Positions 27,954 through 36,770 are shown, counted from the first letter of the stretch. The stretch is DNA of 64,000 nucleotides from Pedobacter sp. W3I1 (GCF_030816015.1 NZ_JAUSXN010000001.1:2356001-2420000); one strand, 5' to 3'. A program made the numbers and translations. Notes: generated by a model not told the origin, from the letters alone.

Positions 27954-29084
27954 TTATTTTGAAGCCAGAAGCGCAATTTTTAAACCTTCAAAGGCATCTT
28001 CAATGGTAATAGTTAACTTATGTTCTTTATCCTCTATTTTTTTTATGATGTCCAATAAAATTGATTGTACGCACTGACCATAGACTTCTCCCTTGGTTTG
28101 GTTTATTTCAAAAGTACCCGAAAGCATCTCTTCAACCTGGTAAGTTATTCCACCACTGTTTATCGTTTTATCCCCTGTTTGCACATCAGCACCGCCCCAG
28201 CCCTCGGGCCGTGATACATCTCTTAATGATGCCAAAGGAGTAGATTCGTTTGCTGTCCAGCCTGGAATGCTGTTCAACTGCTCTTTGCTATCGCTATTCG
28301 TTAATGCTTTTATAGAGCCCTTCATTGGCATCCAGCCTTCAATTTCTACCCGGGCAAGATCATATGCTAAATGTATAGTGGTTTGCTCGAACAAACCGGG
28401 GCCTGAAAAAGCATGGTAGTAACTGGCTATTAATCCTTCGTTATATAAGACCATCGCCGATACCCTGTCATGCTGATGCTCGTTTCTCTGGGTTGAGTAA
28501 CCATGTACTTCTCTGTATTGCTGATCGCCAAGGGCGTTAACGATATCGAAAAAGTGTACCCCATGTTCCACAAGTATGCCGCCTGACATTCCTTTTTTCC
28601 AGAACCAGTGATCTGCTGGCAGGGCTTCATCTTGGGCGTAATTGTTTATTACTACGTGTCTGAGCTTGCCAAATACTCCGGCACGGCCTAATTGCATGAA
28701 ACGCTGAATAATAGGGTTATAACGGATCATATGATCTACCGTTATTACCATTCCTGTTTCCTTCTGTGTTTCAATAATCCAGCTGGCGCCTTCTTCGGTG
28801 ATGGCCATAGGCTTTTCGAGCAATACATGTTTACCCGCCTTCATTGCTGCGCAGGCCATTTCGGCGTGCAGGCCAGGTGGGGTAACAATACTGACTATAT
28901 CTATCTCAGGATCATTGATCAGTTCTTGCCAATTGGAATAGACTTTGCAGCTATTGGCACTTTCGAAACCTTTACCAGACTCTGCAATGGCGGTAACTTC
29001 TACATTGTCCAGCTTGGACCACCAATAATGGAGGAACCTGCCAAATCCTCCATATCCAATTATTCCGATCTTGTATCTTTTCAT
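27954..29084 (-). CDS. Gfo/Idh/MocA-family oxidoreductase
   Basis: 376 residues, cytoplasmic. N-terminal Rossmann fold with GIIGYGGFGRF (7-17) for NAD(P), the family Glu-Lys-Pro at 90-92 (LLEKPMA), and C-terminal Gfo/Idh domain with GGILVEHGVHFFDI (near 172), whose His and Asp belong to the catalytic set. Members oxidise or reduce hydroxyls on sugars or inositols, and some make 3-keto-glycosides. Its downstream neighbour is a six-hairpin glycosidase-like protein, so the pair may process an intracellular glycoside by an oxidation step. Substrate unknown. Confidence 0.9.
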   Translation of the reverse strand: MKRYKIGIIGYGGFGRFLHYWWSKLDNVEVTAIAESGKGFESANSCKVYSNWQELINDPEIDIVSIVTPPGLHAEMACAAMKAGKHVLLEKPMAITEEGASWIIETQKETGMVITVDHMIRYNPIIQRFMQLGRAGVFGKLRHVVINNYAQDEALPADHWFWKKGMSGGILVEHGVHFFDIVNALGDQQYREVHGYSTQRNEHQHDRVSAMVLYNEGLIASYYHAFSGPGLFEQTTIHLAYDLARVEIEGWMPMKGSIKALTNSDSKEQLNSIPGWTANESTPLASLRDVSRPEGWGGADVQTGDKTINSGGITYQVEEMLSGTFEINQTKGEVYGQCVQSILLDIIKKIEDKEHKLTITIEDAFEGLKIALLASK

Positions 29085-29531
29085 CGTTTAATATTTCTTA
29101 TTATTGATATACTACTGTATGTGTATGTTCTTTTATTAAGAAATAACATTGCCCAATAACTGAAGGTTTTAAAAAAACAAGAGAAATAAATATTTCGAGC
29201 GACATTTCAGAATGGATACTACTTTCCATAGTTCATTAATTGGTCTTCAAGCATTATTTCTGCTTTTTGCAATATCAAAATAGAGGTTTTCTGTATCCGG
29301 TTTCTAATAGGCTGTTATGAGAAACTTTCTGGAGTGTAGACATAATTGCTTTGACTAAATGCGCTTTGACAAAAACGGCTGTATCATAGGCACACGGCCA
29401 GTGCGCAACCACCCTTAATGCTCATCATGATGAAGTAGACAAATGAACCCGGTTGGTTCCTGGTATACCGCTACTCCGGTCAATTTTGATATTCCTTTAG
29501 TTTTGATGTTTTGGTTCTCAAAGAGATCATA
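29085..29531. other. Intergenic region with a possible gene remnant
   Basis: About 450 bases. On the minus strand near 29225-29320 a short frame ends in a helical tail (ILQKAEIMLEDQLMNYGK then stop) that looks like the end of a lost protein, but there is no start or longer similarity. Nothing else is recognised. Confidence 0.35.
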
Positions 29532-29888
29532 CTAAAAATTTTTATTTAGTTTATAACCGGTATCATCTTTCCTGGCCCTGGCCCGGTACTTCATCAGGAA
29601 ATTTTTCACCTCATCCGGGGGATCTATATGTGCGACTATCCGCTTAATGTCGATATCACTGCTTACCGCTTTACGCAGGTTGTTTTCCCAGTCGTCCAGC
29701 GCCTCTTCAACAGAATTTCCGCGGCCGAATACACCATGTTTCGGATCTTCACCATAAAGCACGCATACATAATCTCCATCTCTAAAAACAGATGGGCTGA
29801 GCTTTTTGGCAACACCTTTTAGCGGTATGTTGATCAGCATTTCCTGGGGAATATTCATGATGCACTTTTTAATGTCATTAGTAATCAT
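29532..29888 (-). CDS. Hypothetical protein with HicB-like fold pattern
   Basis: 118 residues from ATG 29888; an internal ATG at codon 11 is also possible. The central block, RDGDYVCVLYGEDPKHGVFGRG followed by SVEEALDDWENNLRKAV (in short: a beta hairpin then a helix), resembles the HicB/partial RNase H-like fold of antitoxins. No HicA toxin or DNA-binding tail is adjacent, so a toxin-antitoxin role is not supported. It lies just upstream of the second DUF4142 gene. Confidence 0.55.
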   Translation of the reverse strand: MITNDIKKCIMNIPQEMLINIPLKGVAKKLSPSVFRDGDYVCVLYGEDPKHGVFGRGNSVEEALDDWENNLRKAVSSDIDIKRIVAHIDPPDEVKNFLMKYRARARKDDTGYKLNKNF

Positions 29889-29950
29889 TTAACGAGGATA
29901 GGTCTCTCGGCTTTAATATGTATGTTATAGCATAATGTATTATTTAAAAC

Positions 29951-30691
29951 TTAATTATTGTTAGGCCTCCTGTTGGATGGAATTCCAATATCCTTTATTG
30001 CTTTTAAATGACGACGCAGCATAGGCAGGTTTTTTGAGGCAAAGGATCTGATCTGCGGATCTTCAGATTTTTCGGCTGCTTCGAAAAGTGAAATTGCATC
30101 TTCATGGTCACTGATGGCCATTTGAATATATACTCCATCAAAAGCGAGGCCATCAAAGCCGCTTAATGCACTTACTGCATCACTTACATCCTGTTGATCC
30201 AAAATTTTCTCCTCACCTCTGTTAGGCCCTTCGGATGTTCCTCCACTTTTATTGGATGTTGACCCTGATATCATACTGCCGCTTGCAACCCCGTTGGCAC
30301 CGTTATTAACTCCTTCACCTGTTTTCGGAATATTTCCCTGCGTATTTTGGTCGGAAAGCGTCGCCGATGGGGAGGCGGCTGTTCTTTTATCCGCTTTTTG
30401 ATGTCGGGCTGTGCTGGTAGGCATAACAATATTTTTCGATTTTGCCAAAGTCATCAGCTCAATGTTGACACGGTGATGGTCAGAAAGCTCCATTTCACTA
30501 AACGCTTTTAATTTTTTGTCCTGCGCTTTTTTATTTGCCAAATTTGCAGCGCCGACCACCTTAATCCTGTTTAACGCGGCCTGTTCTATAAATTGCCTCC
30601 CTGTAAAACTTGCCTTTGGTTTTACCGGTACCTGGGCTATTGCCAAGAGAGATGTGCTAAGAGAGATGACTGTAGCGAAAAATAATTTCAT
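29951..30691 (-). CDS. Secreted DUF4142 protein with a disordered central insert
   Basis: 246 residues with a signal peptide (MKLFFATVISLSTSLLAIAQ). DUF4142 helices are split in two: about 28-90 (FIEQAALNRIKVVGAANLA, SDHHRVNIELMTLA) and about 170-235 (FDGVYIQMAISDHEDAISLF, FASKNLPMLRRHLKAI). Between them lies a serine-, glycine- and asparagine-rich stretch (about 95-160) with no counterpart in the DUF4142 lipoprotein at 22442. The insert may be a flexible linker or surface-exposed loop. Function unknown. Confidence 0.85.
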   Translation of the reverse strand: MKLFFATVISLSTSLLAIAQVPVKPKASFTGRQFIEQAALNRIKVVGAANLANKKAQDKKLKAFSEMELSDHHRVNIELMTLAKSKNIVMPTSTARHQKADKRTAASPSATLSDQNTQGNIPKTGEGVNNGANGVASGSMISGSTSNKSGGTSEGPNRGEEKILDQQDVSDAVSALSGFDGLAFDGVYIQMAISDHEDAISLFEAAEKSEDPQIRSFASKNLPMLRRHLKAIKDIGIPSNRRPNNN

Positions 30692-30959
30692 GATTTTTAT
30701 TGCTATGGGTTAGCCGTTATCCTTTATTAAAACCTTTTTATTTCTTGAATTTTATACTCAGCGGATCTTTTTGGAAGCAGCACCTGGTTGCTGATACTGA
30801 TCAGTGCCCCTTGTTCTATAGATCGTTAAGCGTACTCACATTACCCGTTTCTATAATAATGGCATATATTTGCCACTACGTTTAGATATCCTTCTTCGCG
30901 TAAGGCTTACTGTTCATGACTAAACCTAGACGCATGCTTAGCGCATACCCAGAGCTTTA

Positions 30960-31241
30960 TCATTCGCCATTAAATTCCAATTTGCCATCTATCACGGAAA
31001 GCAGTGTGTTTTTTTGAGCCAAAGCATTATAGACAGGGTATCTGTTACCTTTATCCTTTAACGCCGTAATTAATTTTTTACTTATCATATCCATTCTTGT
31101 CTTGTACTTCAACCTCTTTTCGATGATGTCCTCTATGTCGGTTTCAATAACTGATGCATCAATTTCATGGCCAAGGGTATGGATTTTGTCAAGTAGTTCA
31201 ATATAAGTAGTAAAGTATTCCTGAATATTATCATTTTCCAT
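30960..31241 (-). CDS. Small helical hypothetical protein
   Basis: 93 residues from ATG 31241, no signal peptide. Predominantly helical, with IDASVIETDIEDIIEKRLKY and a lysine-rich second half (ISKKLITALKDKGNRYP). No family recognised. Isolated by gaps of about 270 bases on either side, within the stress-type island. Confidence 0.5.
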   Translation of the reverse strand: MENDNIQEYFTTYIELLDKIHTLGHEIDASVIETDIEDIIEKRLKYKTRMDMISKKLITALKDKGNRYPVYNALAQKNTLLSVIDGKLEFNGE

Positions 31242-31467
31242 AACCTATTAACCCAAAAAACCATATCTTGGTTTTGACACAATTGTCCGTTTTTTCTAAG
31301 ATTGGCTATTTGCCGTTATTACCGTTTTTATGGTTCACTAATACGATCCATTGAACAATCCGAACAATGGGAAGCACTATTTTTTTGAGAAAGATCAAAA
31401 CCCTTATCTTTTATAGTAATGCCATCGAAGATTTACCTTATTGAAAATGCAACATTGGATTACCACA

Positions 31468-31496
31468 ACTAGCCCTGAGGAAAGTTCAGGGCTAGT
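31468..31496 (-). terminator. 11-bp hairpin after the alcohol dehydrogenase unit
   Basis: ACTAGCCCTGA and TCAGGGCTAGT pair perfectly around a 7-base loop, nine bases beyond the stop of the last minus-strand gene in the unit. A U-tract is lacking on the minus strand. Confidence 0.6.
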
Positions 31497-31504
31497 CTCT
31501 GTTC

Positions 31505-31987
31505 TCATTTTTTCTTAAAGAGATGCCTTACCACCAAGCTGCCGATGGTCAGCATTACTGCCGCCTTTGCGATCATGCCGGCAGGATTATGTCTGAATTC
31601 TGACCTCCAGCCCCGTTCTTTGGCTATATCCGGAATTGTACCCTTTTTCAGGTCTTCAATTATCCCTTCCCAGGCATTGATCCTGTCTGCCATAATCAAT
31701 GGTATCCAGTGGCGGTATCTGTCCTCGCTGTGTCTGAAAGCATATCTGCGAATCATTCCGCTCAGGCCGGTAGGCGGCACAGATGTGCCGAATACCACGC
31801 TGTTCTGCGGTCGCTCGTTAGATTTTAGCAACTCAATATTCAATGGCTGTTGTTCAGCTTTTTCGTAATTGCTGCGCTTATGGTCATCTCCTGTATAGTT
31901 TTTAATGGGATAGGTGGGCTCATTGTCTGGATCGATGTCCATTCCCCATCCAGGAATATTTTTGAAATCTTCATTTTGTATGTTCAT
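31505..31987 (-). CDS. Conserved-looking hypothetical protein with C-terminal membrane anchor
   Basis: 160 residues. The N-terminal 60 residues are hydrophilic (GWGMDIDPDNEPTYPIKNY), the centre has FGTSVPPTGLSGMIRRYAF (near 67) and the end a single hydrophobic helix (MIAKAAVMLTIGSLVVRHLF) before KKK. No domain is known to me. It starts 4 bases after the alcohol dehydrogenase stop and is surely co-transcribed with it. It may tether or assist that enzyme at the membrane; this is inference. Confidence 0.65.
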   Translation of the reverse strand: MNIQNEDFKNIPGWGMDIDPDNEPTYPIKNYTGDDHKRSNYEKAEQQPLNIELLKSNERPQNSVVFGTSVPPTGLSGMIRRYAFRHSEDRYRHWIPLIMADRINAWEGIIEDLKKGTIPDIAKERGWRSEFRHNPAGMIAKAAVMLTIGSLVVRHLFKKK

Positions 31988-31991
31988 AATA

Positions 31992-33143
31992 TTATGGTTT
32001 GGTTGATGGAATAATTACAGTTTTTATGCATTCATCCAGTTTCGACGAAAATATCCGGTAGCCTTCCGCTATTTCCTCAAGAGGAATCCGGTGTGTGATA
32101 AGTCCCTTTGGATCAAGCCTTCCGGATTGTACATGTTCGATCAAACGGGGCAAAAGTCTTTTTACCGATGCCTGGTTTGCTCTCAGGGTAATGCCTTTAT
32201 TAAGTATATTGCCTATTGGTACGTAATTGAAAGGAGGGCCGTAAACACCCACTACCGATACAATACCGCCTTTCTTCACGGAGTTGATCGCCCATTGCAG
32301 TGCGGTTGCGGCACCGGCCTGCATCAGGGTCACTTTACCGGTAAAGGTTTGGAGTAAATTTCCTTCAGCCTCACAACCTACACAGTCAATACACACATCT
32401 GCACCATACCAATCGGTAATCTTTTTTAGGAAAACGACCGGATCTTTCATTGATTTAAAGTTGTATGCTTCACATTTTGCATAATTTTTTGCAAACTCTA
32501 AACGGTAGTCAATATGGTCGATGATGATTACTCTTGAGGCACCAAAAAACCAGGCACATCTTGCAGCCATTATCCCTATCGGGCCTGCCCCAAACACCAC
32601 AACCGTATCACCCTCTTTGATGCCGCCCATCTCGGCTGCCTGGTATCCTGTGGGTACAACATCAGTCAATAAAACGGCATCGTCAGGATCCATATCAGGT
32701 GGGATGACGGTGGGGCCGATATTCGCATAAGGGACACGTACGTATTCTGCCTGACCTCCGTCAAAGCCGCCGGCAGTGTGCGAATATCCGAAAATCCCAC
32801 CCACGGCGGTTGCCATCGTATTCGATTCATGGCAGTTTCCGTAAAGGCCCTGTTTGCAGAAATTGCATTTTCCACAGGCAATATTGAAAGGTACAAGTAC
32901 ATGGTCACCGACTTTGACATTGGTCACCAACGGACCGACTTCTTCGATAATTCCTGTAAACTCGTGCCCGAATGTTGAGCCCACGCGTGTGTCTGGTACC
33001 ATGCCGTGGTAGAGATGGAGATCCGATCCACAGATGCAGGTTCGTGTAACCCGTACAATTGCATCTTCTGGGTGCAGGATTTCTGGCATTGGCCGCTGAA
33101 CGGTACGAACCCTGTAAGGTCCGCGGTAATTCATTGCTAACAT
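31992..33143 (-). CDS. Zinc-dependent alcohol dehydrogenase (formaldehyde-dehydrogenase-like MDR)
   Basis: 383 residues. The medium-chain dehydrogenase pattern is complete: catalytic zinc ligands in CICGSDLHLYHG (near 37) and GHEFTG (near 59), structural zinc cysteines C-x2-C-x2-C-x7-C (CGKCNFCKQGLYGNC near 90), and NAD-binding VVFGAGPIGIMAA near 180. The C-terminal length and the insert before the nucleotide-binding half resemble glutathione-independent formaldehyde dehydrogenases. The substrate is not certain. First gene of a two-gene unit within the stress island. Confidence 0.92.
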   Translation of the reverse strand: MLAMNYRGPYRVRTVQRPMPEILHPEDAIVRVTRTCICGSDLHLYHGMVPDTRVGSTFGHEFTGIIEEVGPLVTNVKVGDHVLVPFNIACGKCNFCKQGLYGNCHESNTMATAVGGIFGYSHTAGGFDGGQAEYVRVPYANIGPTVIPPDMDPDDAVLLTDVVPTGYQAAEMGGIKEGDTVVVFGAGPIGIMAARCAWFFGASRVIIIDHIDYRLEFAKNYAKCEAYNFKSMKDPVVFLKKITDWYGADVCIDCVGCEAEGNLLQTFTGKVTLMQAGAATALQWAINSVKKGGIVSVVGVYGPPFNYVPIGNILNKGITLRANQASVKRLLPRLIEHVQSGRLDPKGLITHRIPLEEIAEGYRIFSSKLDECIKTVIIPSTKP

Positions 33144-33384
33144 AGTCTTAGTTTTTAGTTTATAATGAAGTGATCATATTCTCTGTTGCTTTCCATTCTG
33201 TAAGATCGGCGTGAAGGGCAGTAGGACATATGGAGACCAACGGAAAAGCGGCGCTGATGGTCCGGTCTGTATCGGTTTGACGCTGAAATCCAAATGGAAA
33301 TTTTTCTGCTGAACAGTGTTGAAGTAATCTGTTGTTTTTGACATTGTCGTAAGTTTGACTTAAAAAAAATAATCCGAAAATTCA

Positions 33385-33756
33385 TCATTTAATGTCTCTG
33401 GGGGCTATTATGAGTGAATTACTATAGGTTAGTAACCCCGCCGAAAAGGAAAAAATTCCCATAACTACATGTGGCCAAAAAATCTCCCTATAAAATCCAA
33501 AGAGCCAGGGGGAAATAGCCAAAGTAAATCCAAGTACCATGTCCATATCAAGATGGAAAGCCATTGGCAATCTTTTCCATACCCCCATTTCATAGTTCGT
33601 AAAGAGAGATAGCAGAATGGCACTTAATGCAGCAATAAAAAAACAGGTTACAGCGGGCCTCACGTTGTTGAAACCCAAGATAAAAGGGGATAAAAACATA
33701 ATCGCCGCCCATAGATAGTCTATTATTCCATGCAGTTTTCTTGGTAGTTTCTTCAT
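33385..33756 (-). CDS. SPW-repeat membrane protein
   Basis: 123 residues from ATG 33756 (MKKLPRKLHGIIDYLW); a TTG two codons upstream is less likely. Four membrane helices carry two SPW-type repeats, FLSPFILGF near 20 and AISPWLFGF near 80. The family is common next to stress genes and its function is unknown. The 240 bases between it and the dehydrogenase contain overlapping frames but no convincing gene. Confidence 0.8.
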   Translation of the reverse strand: MKKLPRKLHGIIDYLWAAIMFLSPFILGFNNVRPAVTCFFIAALSAILLSLFTNYEMGVWKRLPMAFHLDMDMVLGFTLAISPWLFGFYREIFWPHVVMGIFSFSAGLLTYSNSLIIAPRDIK

Positions 33757-34224
33757 GATCAATGTCAGTTTATATTTTCTGCTTAAAAAAGTCGCCAGGC
33801 ATAGCTCAGTATACCAGTTTTCACTGTTTCCGCTTATTTACCGACCCTCAACGTGTCCGGTTTTATTACGCTAATGAAAGAACTTGGTTGCCCTGAAACC
33901 GTCCAGTGGTTTACTGATAACCACTGTCCTTCAACAAAACCTGATAAACCCGCAGTAGGTTTTACCTAAAATGATAACAGGTATTTATCCGCTTGACATT
34001 GAGTACTTCACTTAACTTCCTGCCGTTAAGATATCTTTTATGTTAAAAAATGATTAAATCATAAAGCGAGCAGTTGGTATATTGGGTTTATTCGCCTTTA
34101 TTTTTAGTTCAGGAAACCTTTTTGGCTATTTTTAGAGTTGCACTGTTGGCTTTTTAAGAAATAAAAATGCACCTTTGCGAACCGTTAATAGAGGATTAAG
34201 CATGTAATAAATTAAATTTTGTTT
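33757..34224. other. Intergenic boundary between the stress island and housekeeping genes
   Basis: About 470 bases between divergent genes. It holds the likely mgtE promoter at 34145-34177. Codon and base use change visibly across it: genes on the left prefer CTG/CTT and CGG, genes on the right prefer TTA and AT-rich codons. No integrase, att-like repeat or tRNA was seen here. Confidence 0.5.
34145..34177 (+). promoter_or_regulatory. Possible mgtE promoter
   Basis: GTTGG at 34145 and ACCTTTG at 34171-34177 resemble the -33 (TTG) and -7 (TAnnTTTG) boxes of Bacteroidota at about the right spacing, 48 bases before ATG 34225. The TA of the -7 box is missing, so this is tentative. Confidence 0.35.
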
Positions 34225-35601
34225 ATGGAAGAATTGGTTGTGGAAGAGATTCAGGAACTGCTTGAAAAAGAAAATGATAAGGCTTTAAAGCAATATCTCG
34301 ATCAACTGAATATTTCGGATGTTGAAGAACTAATTGATGAACTTCCACAATATGCAGCTAAATTTATCGAAACCTTATCCCTCAACAGAGCGGTAAACGT
34401 TTTTCGGATTCTGGATTTCCCTACCCAGGAGCGTATCATTAAAAAACTTTCAGGCAATAAACTGAATCAGATCATCAAAGATCTGCCACCTGATGACCGT
34501 ACCGCACTATTTAGCGAATTAAAAGGCGATGTGGTAAAAAAAATGATTACGCTTTTACCGCCCGAAGAACGTAAAGAATCACTTGCGCTTTTAGGCTATA
34601 AAGAAGATAGTATTGGCCGTTTAATGACACCCGATTACATCGCCGTAAAACCCGAATGGTCTATTACAAGAGTTTTGGCACACATCAGGCGTTACGGAAA
34701 AAACTCCGAAACCATCGACGTGGTGTATGTAATCGATAAGGAAGGGGTGTTGTTGGATGATATCAGGATCCGCGAGGTTTTACTGGCCGACCCCGAAGCC
34801 ATCATCGGCGAATTGACCGATAAACGTTTTATTGCTTTAAAAGCAAACGATCCACAGGAAGATGCGATTAACATATTTAGGATGAATAACCGGGTGGCTT
34901 TACCTGTAGTAGATGAAAATAATATTCTTTTAGGTATTGTTACTGTTGATGATATTTTGTGGATTGCCAACGAAGAATATACCGAAGATATGCACAAAAT
35001 TGGGGGTACCGAGGCGCTAGATGAACCTTATCTCGATATCCCGATCCTAAAACTCGTTAAAAAACGTGCAGGCTGGTTAATCGTTCTGTTTTTGGGCGAA
35101 ATGTTAACCGCAACAGCGATGCAGCATTTCGAAATCGAACTCGAAAAAGCCGTAGTATTATCGCTTTTTATTCCATTAATTATGAGTAGCGGTGGTAACA
35201 GTGGTTCTCAGGCTTCAACATTAATTATCCAGGCCATGGCCTTAGGCGAGGTAACCATTGCCGAATGGTGGCGCGTAATGCGCCGCGAGCTCGTTTCAGG
35301 GGCTTTGCTGGGCATCATTTTAGGCACAATTGGTTTTATCCGCATTGTAACCTGGCAAGAGTTACACCTTTATAATTATGGTCCACATTGGTTTTTAATC
35401 GCAGCTACCATATTTTTCACTCTTGTTGGCATTGTATTATGGGGCAGTTTAATCGGTTCGATGATGCCGATCATATTAAAGAAACTGAAACTCGATCCAG
35501 CAACCTCATCAGCACCATTTGTAGCCACCATGGTTGATGTAACCGGAATTGTAATTTATTTCAGTGTAGCCGTATTAATTTTAAAAGGCGTTTTACTTTA
35601 A
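34225..35601 (+). CDS. mgtE: Magnesium transporter MgtE
   Basis: 458 residues from ATG 34225 (MEELVVEEIQELLEKEND); the TTG two codons earlier is ignored. Order: N-terminal MgtE helical domain (about 20-125, LPPDDRTALFSEL), CBS pair (about 130-255, IGRLMTPDYIAVKPEWS and DDILWIANEEYTEDM), then five membrane helices with the pore motif MSSGGNSGSQAS near 325 and DPATSSAPFVATMVDVTGI near 430. It is a Mg2+-gated channel-like importer in the inner membrane. Full length. A HAD hydrolase gene follows after 9 bases and is probably co-transcribed. Confidence 0.97.
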   Translation: MEELVVEEIQELLEKENDKALKQYLDQLNISDVEELIDELPQYAAKFIETLSLNRAVNVFRILDFPTQERIIKKLSGNKLNQIIKDLPPDDRTALFSELKGDVVKKMITLLPPEERKESLALLGYKEDSIGRLMTPDYIAVKPEWSITRVLAHIRRYGKNSETIDVVYVIDKEGVLLDDIRIREVLLADPEAIIGELTDKRFIALKANDPQEDAINIFRMNNRVALPVVDENNILLGIVTVDDILWIANEEYTEDMHKIGGTEALDEPYLDIPILKLVKKRAGWLIVLFLGEMLTATAMQHFEIELEKAVVLSLFIPLIMSSGGNSGSQASTLIIQAMALGEVTIAEWWRVMRRELVSGALLGIILGTIGFIRIVTWQELHLYNYGPHWFLIAATIFFTLVGIVLWGSLIGSMMPIILKKLKLDPATSSAPFVATMVDVTGIVIYFSVAVLILKGVLL

Positions 35602-35610
35602 ATTTAAATC

Positions 35611-36225
35611 ATGCAAAAGAAAATAACCACACTTTTTACCGATATCGGAGGCGTTTTATTAACCAATGGCTGGGATAGGCATGCAAGGGGAGAGGCTTCG
35701 GTACTTTTTAACCTCGATTCAGTTGATCTCGAAGAACGCCATCACCTTACCTTCGATACCTATGAAGTGGGTAAATTAACTCTTGATGAATATTTAGAAC
35801 GCATCGTTTTCTTCGAAGAACGAAGCTTCAGCTATGATGATTTTAAAGAATTCATGTTCAAAAAATCGCTCCCTTATCCGGAAATGATTCAGTTAATCTG
35901 CGATTTAAAAAAGAAATACAGCCTGAAAGTAGCCGTAATCAGTAACGAAGGAAGGGAGTTGAACCAATACCGCATCAATACCTTTAAACTGAACGAGTTT
36001 GTCGATTTCTTTGTGTCATCAAGTTTTGTGCATTTCCGTAAACCAGATGCCGATATTTTTAAAGTAGCCATCGATATTTCGCAAAGCGACGTAGAAACGA
36101 GTTTATATATAGACGATCGGATGCTTTTTGTACAGGTTGCCGAAGGTTTAGGCTTAAGGGGTATTCATCATACCGATTACGAAGATACCAAATCGCAGCT
36201 AGCTGCTTATGGATTAGAGGTTTAA
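35611..36225 (+). CDS. HAD-superfamily hydrolase (YihX-like)
   Basis: 204 residues. Motif I is LFTDIGGVLL with nucleophile Asp11; the residue two on is Gly, as in YihX-type HAD-IA enzymes, so this is not a defect. Motif II Ser lies in VAVISNEGREL near 111, motif III Lys in FRKPDADIF near 144, and motif IV in LYIDDRMLFVQVA near 163. These enzymes dephosphorylate small sugar phosphates or related metabolites. Substrate unknown. It follows mgtE at 9 bases. Confidence 0.88.
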   Translation: MQKKITTLFTDIGGVLLTNGWDRHARGEASVLFNLDSVDLEERHHLTFDTYEVGKLTLDEYLERIVFFEERSFSYDDFKEFMFKKSLPYPEMIQLICDLKKKYSLKVAVISNEGRELNQYRINTFKLNEFVDFFVSSSFVHFRKPDADIFKVAIDISQSDVETSLYIDDRMLFVQVAEGLGLRGIHHTDYEDTKSQLAAYGLEV

Positions 36226-36426
36226 TAAATGGATCGTCATCTCGACTGAAGAGCAGCGAAATGGAGAGATCTATTTTCGTGGTGTCAGATGTTACCATCT
36301 GACATCCTGAAACTACTTTCTATACAACTGTGTTATTAAGTTGTCAACTCCCGATTTAATAATTCTGTATGCCAACAGTAAAAATATTTTTTTTGAAAAG
36401 CAATGGCAGTAGATTTTTTTAAAGTT

Positions 36427-36529
36427 TGCTCCCGCTTTCTGTTCAAGGCCTGATGAAGAATCAGGCGCTTTCACTGTCAATCGGGTTTATGCGGCAGTAT
36501 AAGTACTAATATTTAAGGCTGGGAGCAGG
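36427..36529 (+). repeat. MITE-like repeat family, diverged copy (E)
   Basis: Begins TGCTCCCGC and ends GCTGGGAGCAGG, an inverted end pair, and contains GATGAAGAATCAGGC and ATCGGGTTTAT. These blocks match the copies at 41439 and 54345 in the same order, with substitutions and length changes between blocks. Confidence 0.5.
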
Positions 36530-36560
36530 AATATAGTTCCGTGTTTTCTGTACTTCTCTA

Positions 36561-36637
36561 GCGTCCGTCATCCTGAATTTATTTCAGGATCTTTCATGAT
36601 TGATTTTAGAGTTGTCATCATTTAAGAAATATAAGTT
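36561..36637 (+). repeat. CATCCTGA-TTTCAGGATC palindromic repeat, copy A
   Basis: 77 bases that reappear at 36859-36951. The core ATCCTGAA...TTTCAGGAT is a palindrome. Flanks GCGTCCGTC before it and CTTTCATGATTGATTTTAGA after it are shared with the second copy, so the repeated unit is longer than the palindrome. Confidence 0.75.
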
Positions 36638-36770
36638 CATTTAAACTTATATGTGCTTACATGCCTGATATGGTTTAAAGTAAATAGAATTGGTTCATCA
36701 CAGGATCTCCGTTATAGAGCTAGTCATAATTATCTCAATTTATGTCGACGGTAAAAAGTAAAAAATAATG

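Noticed and set aside
29532..29888. HicB-like protein as half of a toxin-antitoxin pair
   Set aside because: No HicA-like toxin is adjacent on either side and there is no DNA-binding tail.
33144..33384. Overlapping minus-strand frames between the SPW and alcohol dehydrogenase genes, one of 77 codons and one of 56 codons starting MSKTTDYFN
   Set aside because: Several frames are open at once, none has a family match, and the frame with the most protein-like ending has no start codon. Could be a decayed gene, but not supported.
35611..36225. HAD hydrolase suspected of a lost catalytic acid (DxG instead of DxD)
   Set aside because: DxG is normal in YihX-like members of the superfamily, and the other motifs are intact.
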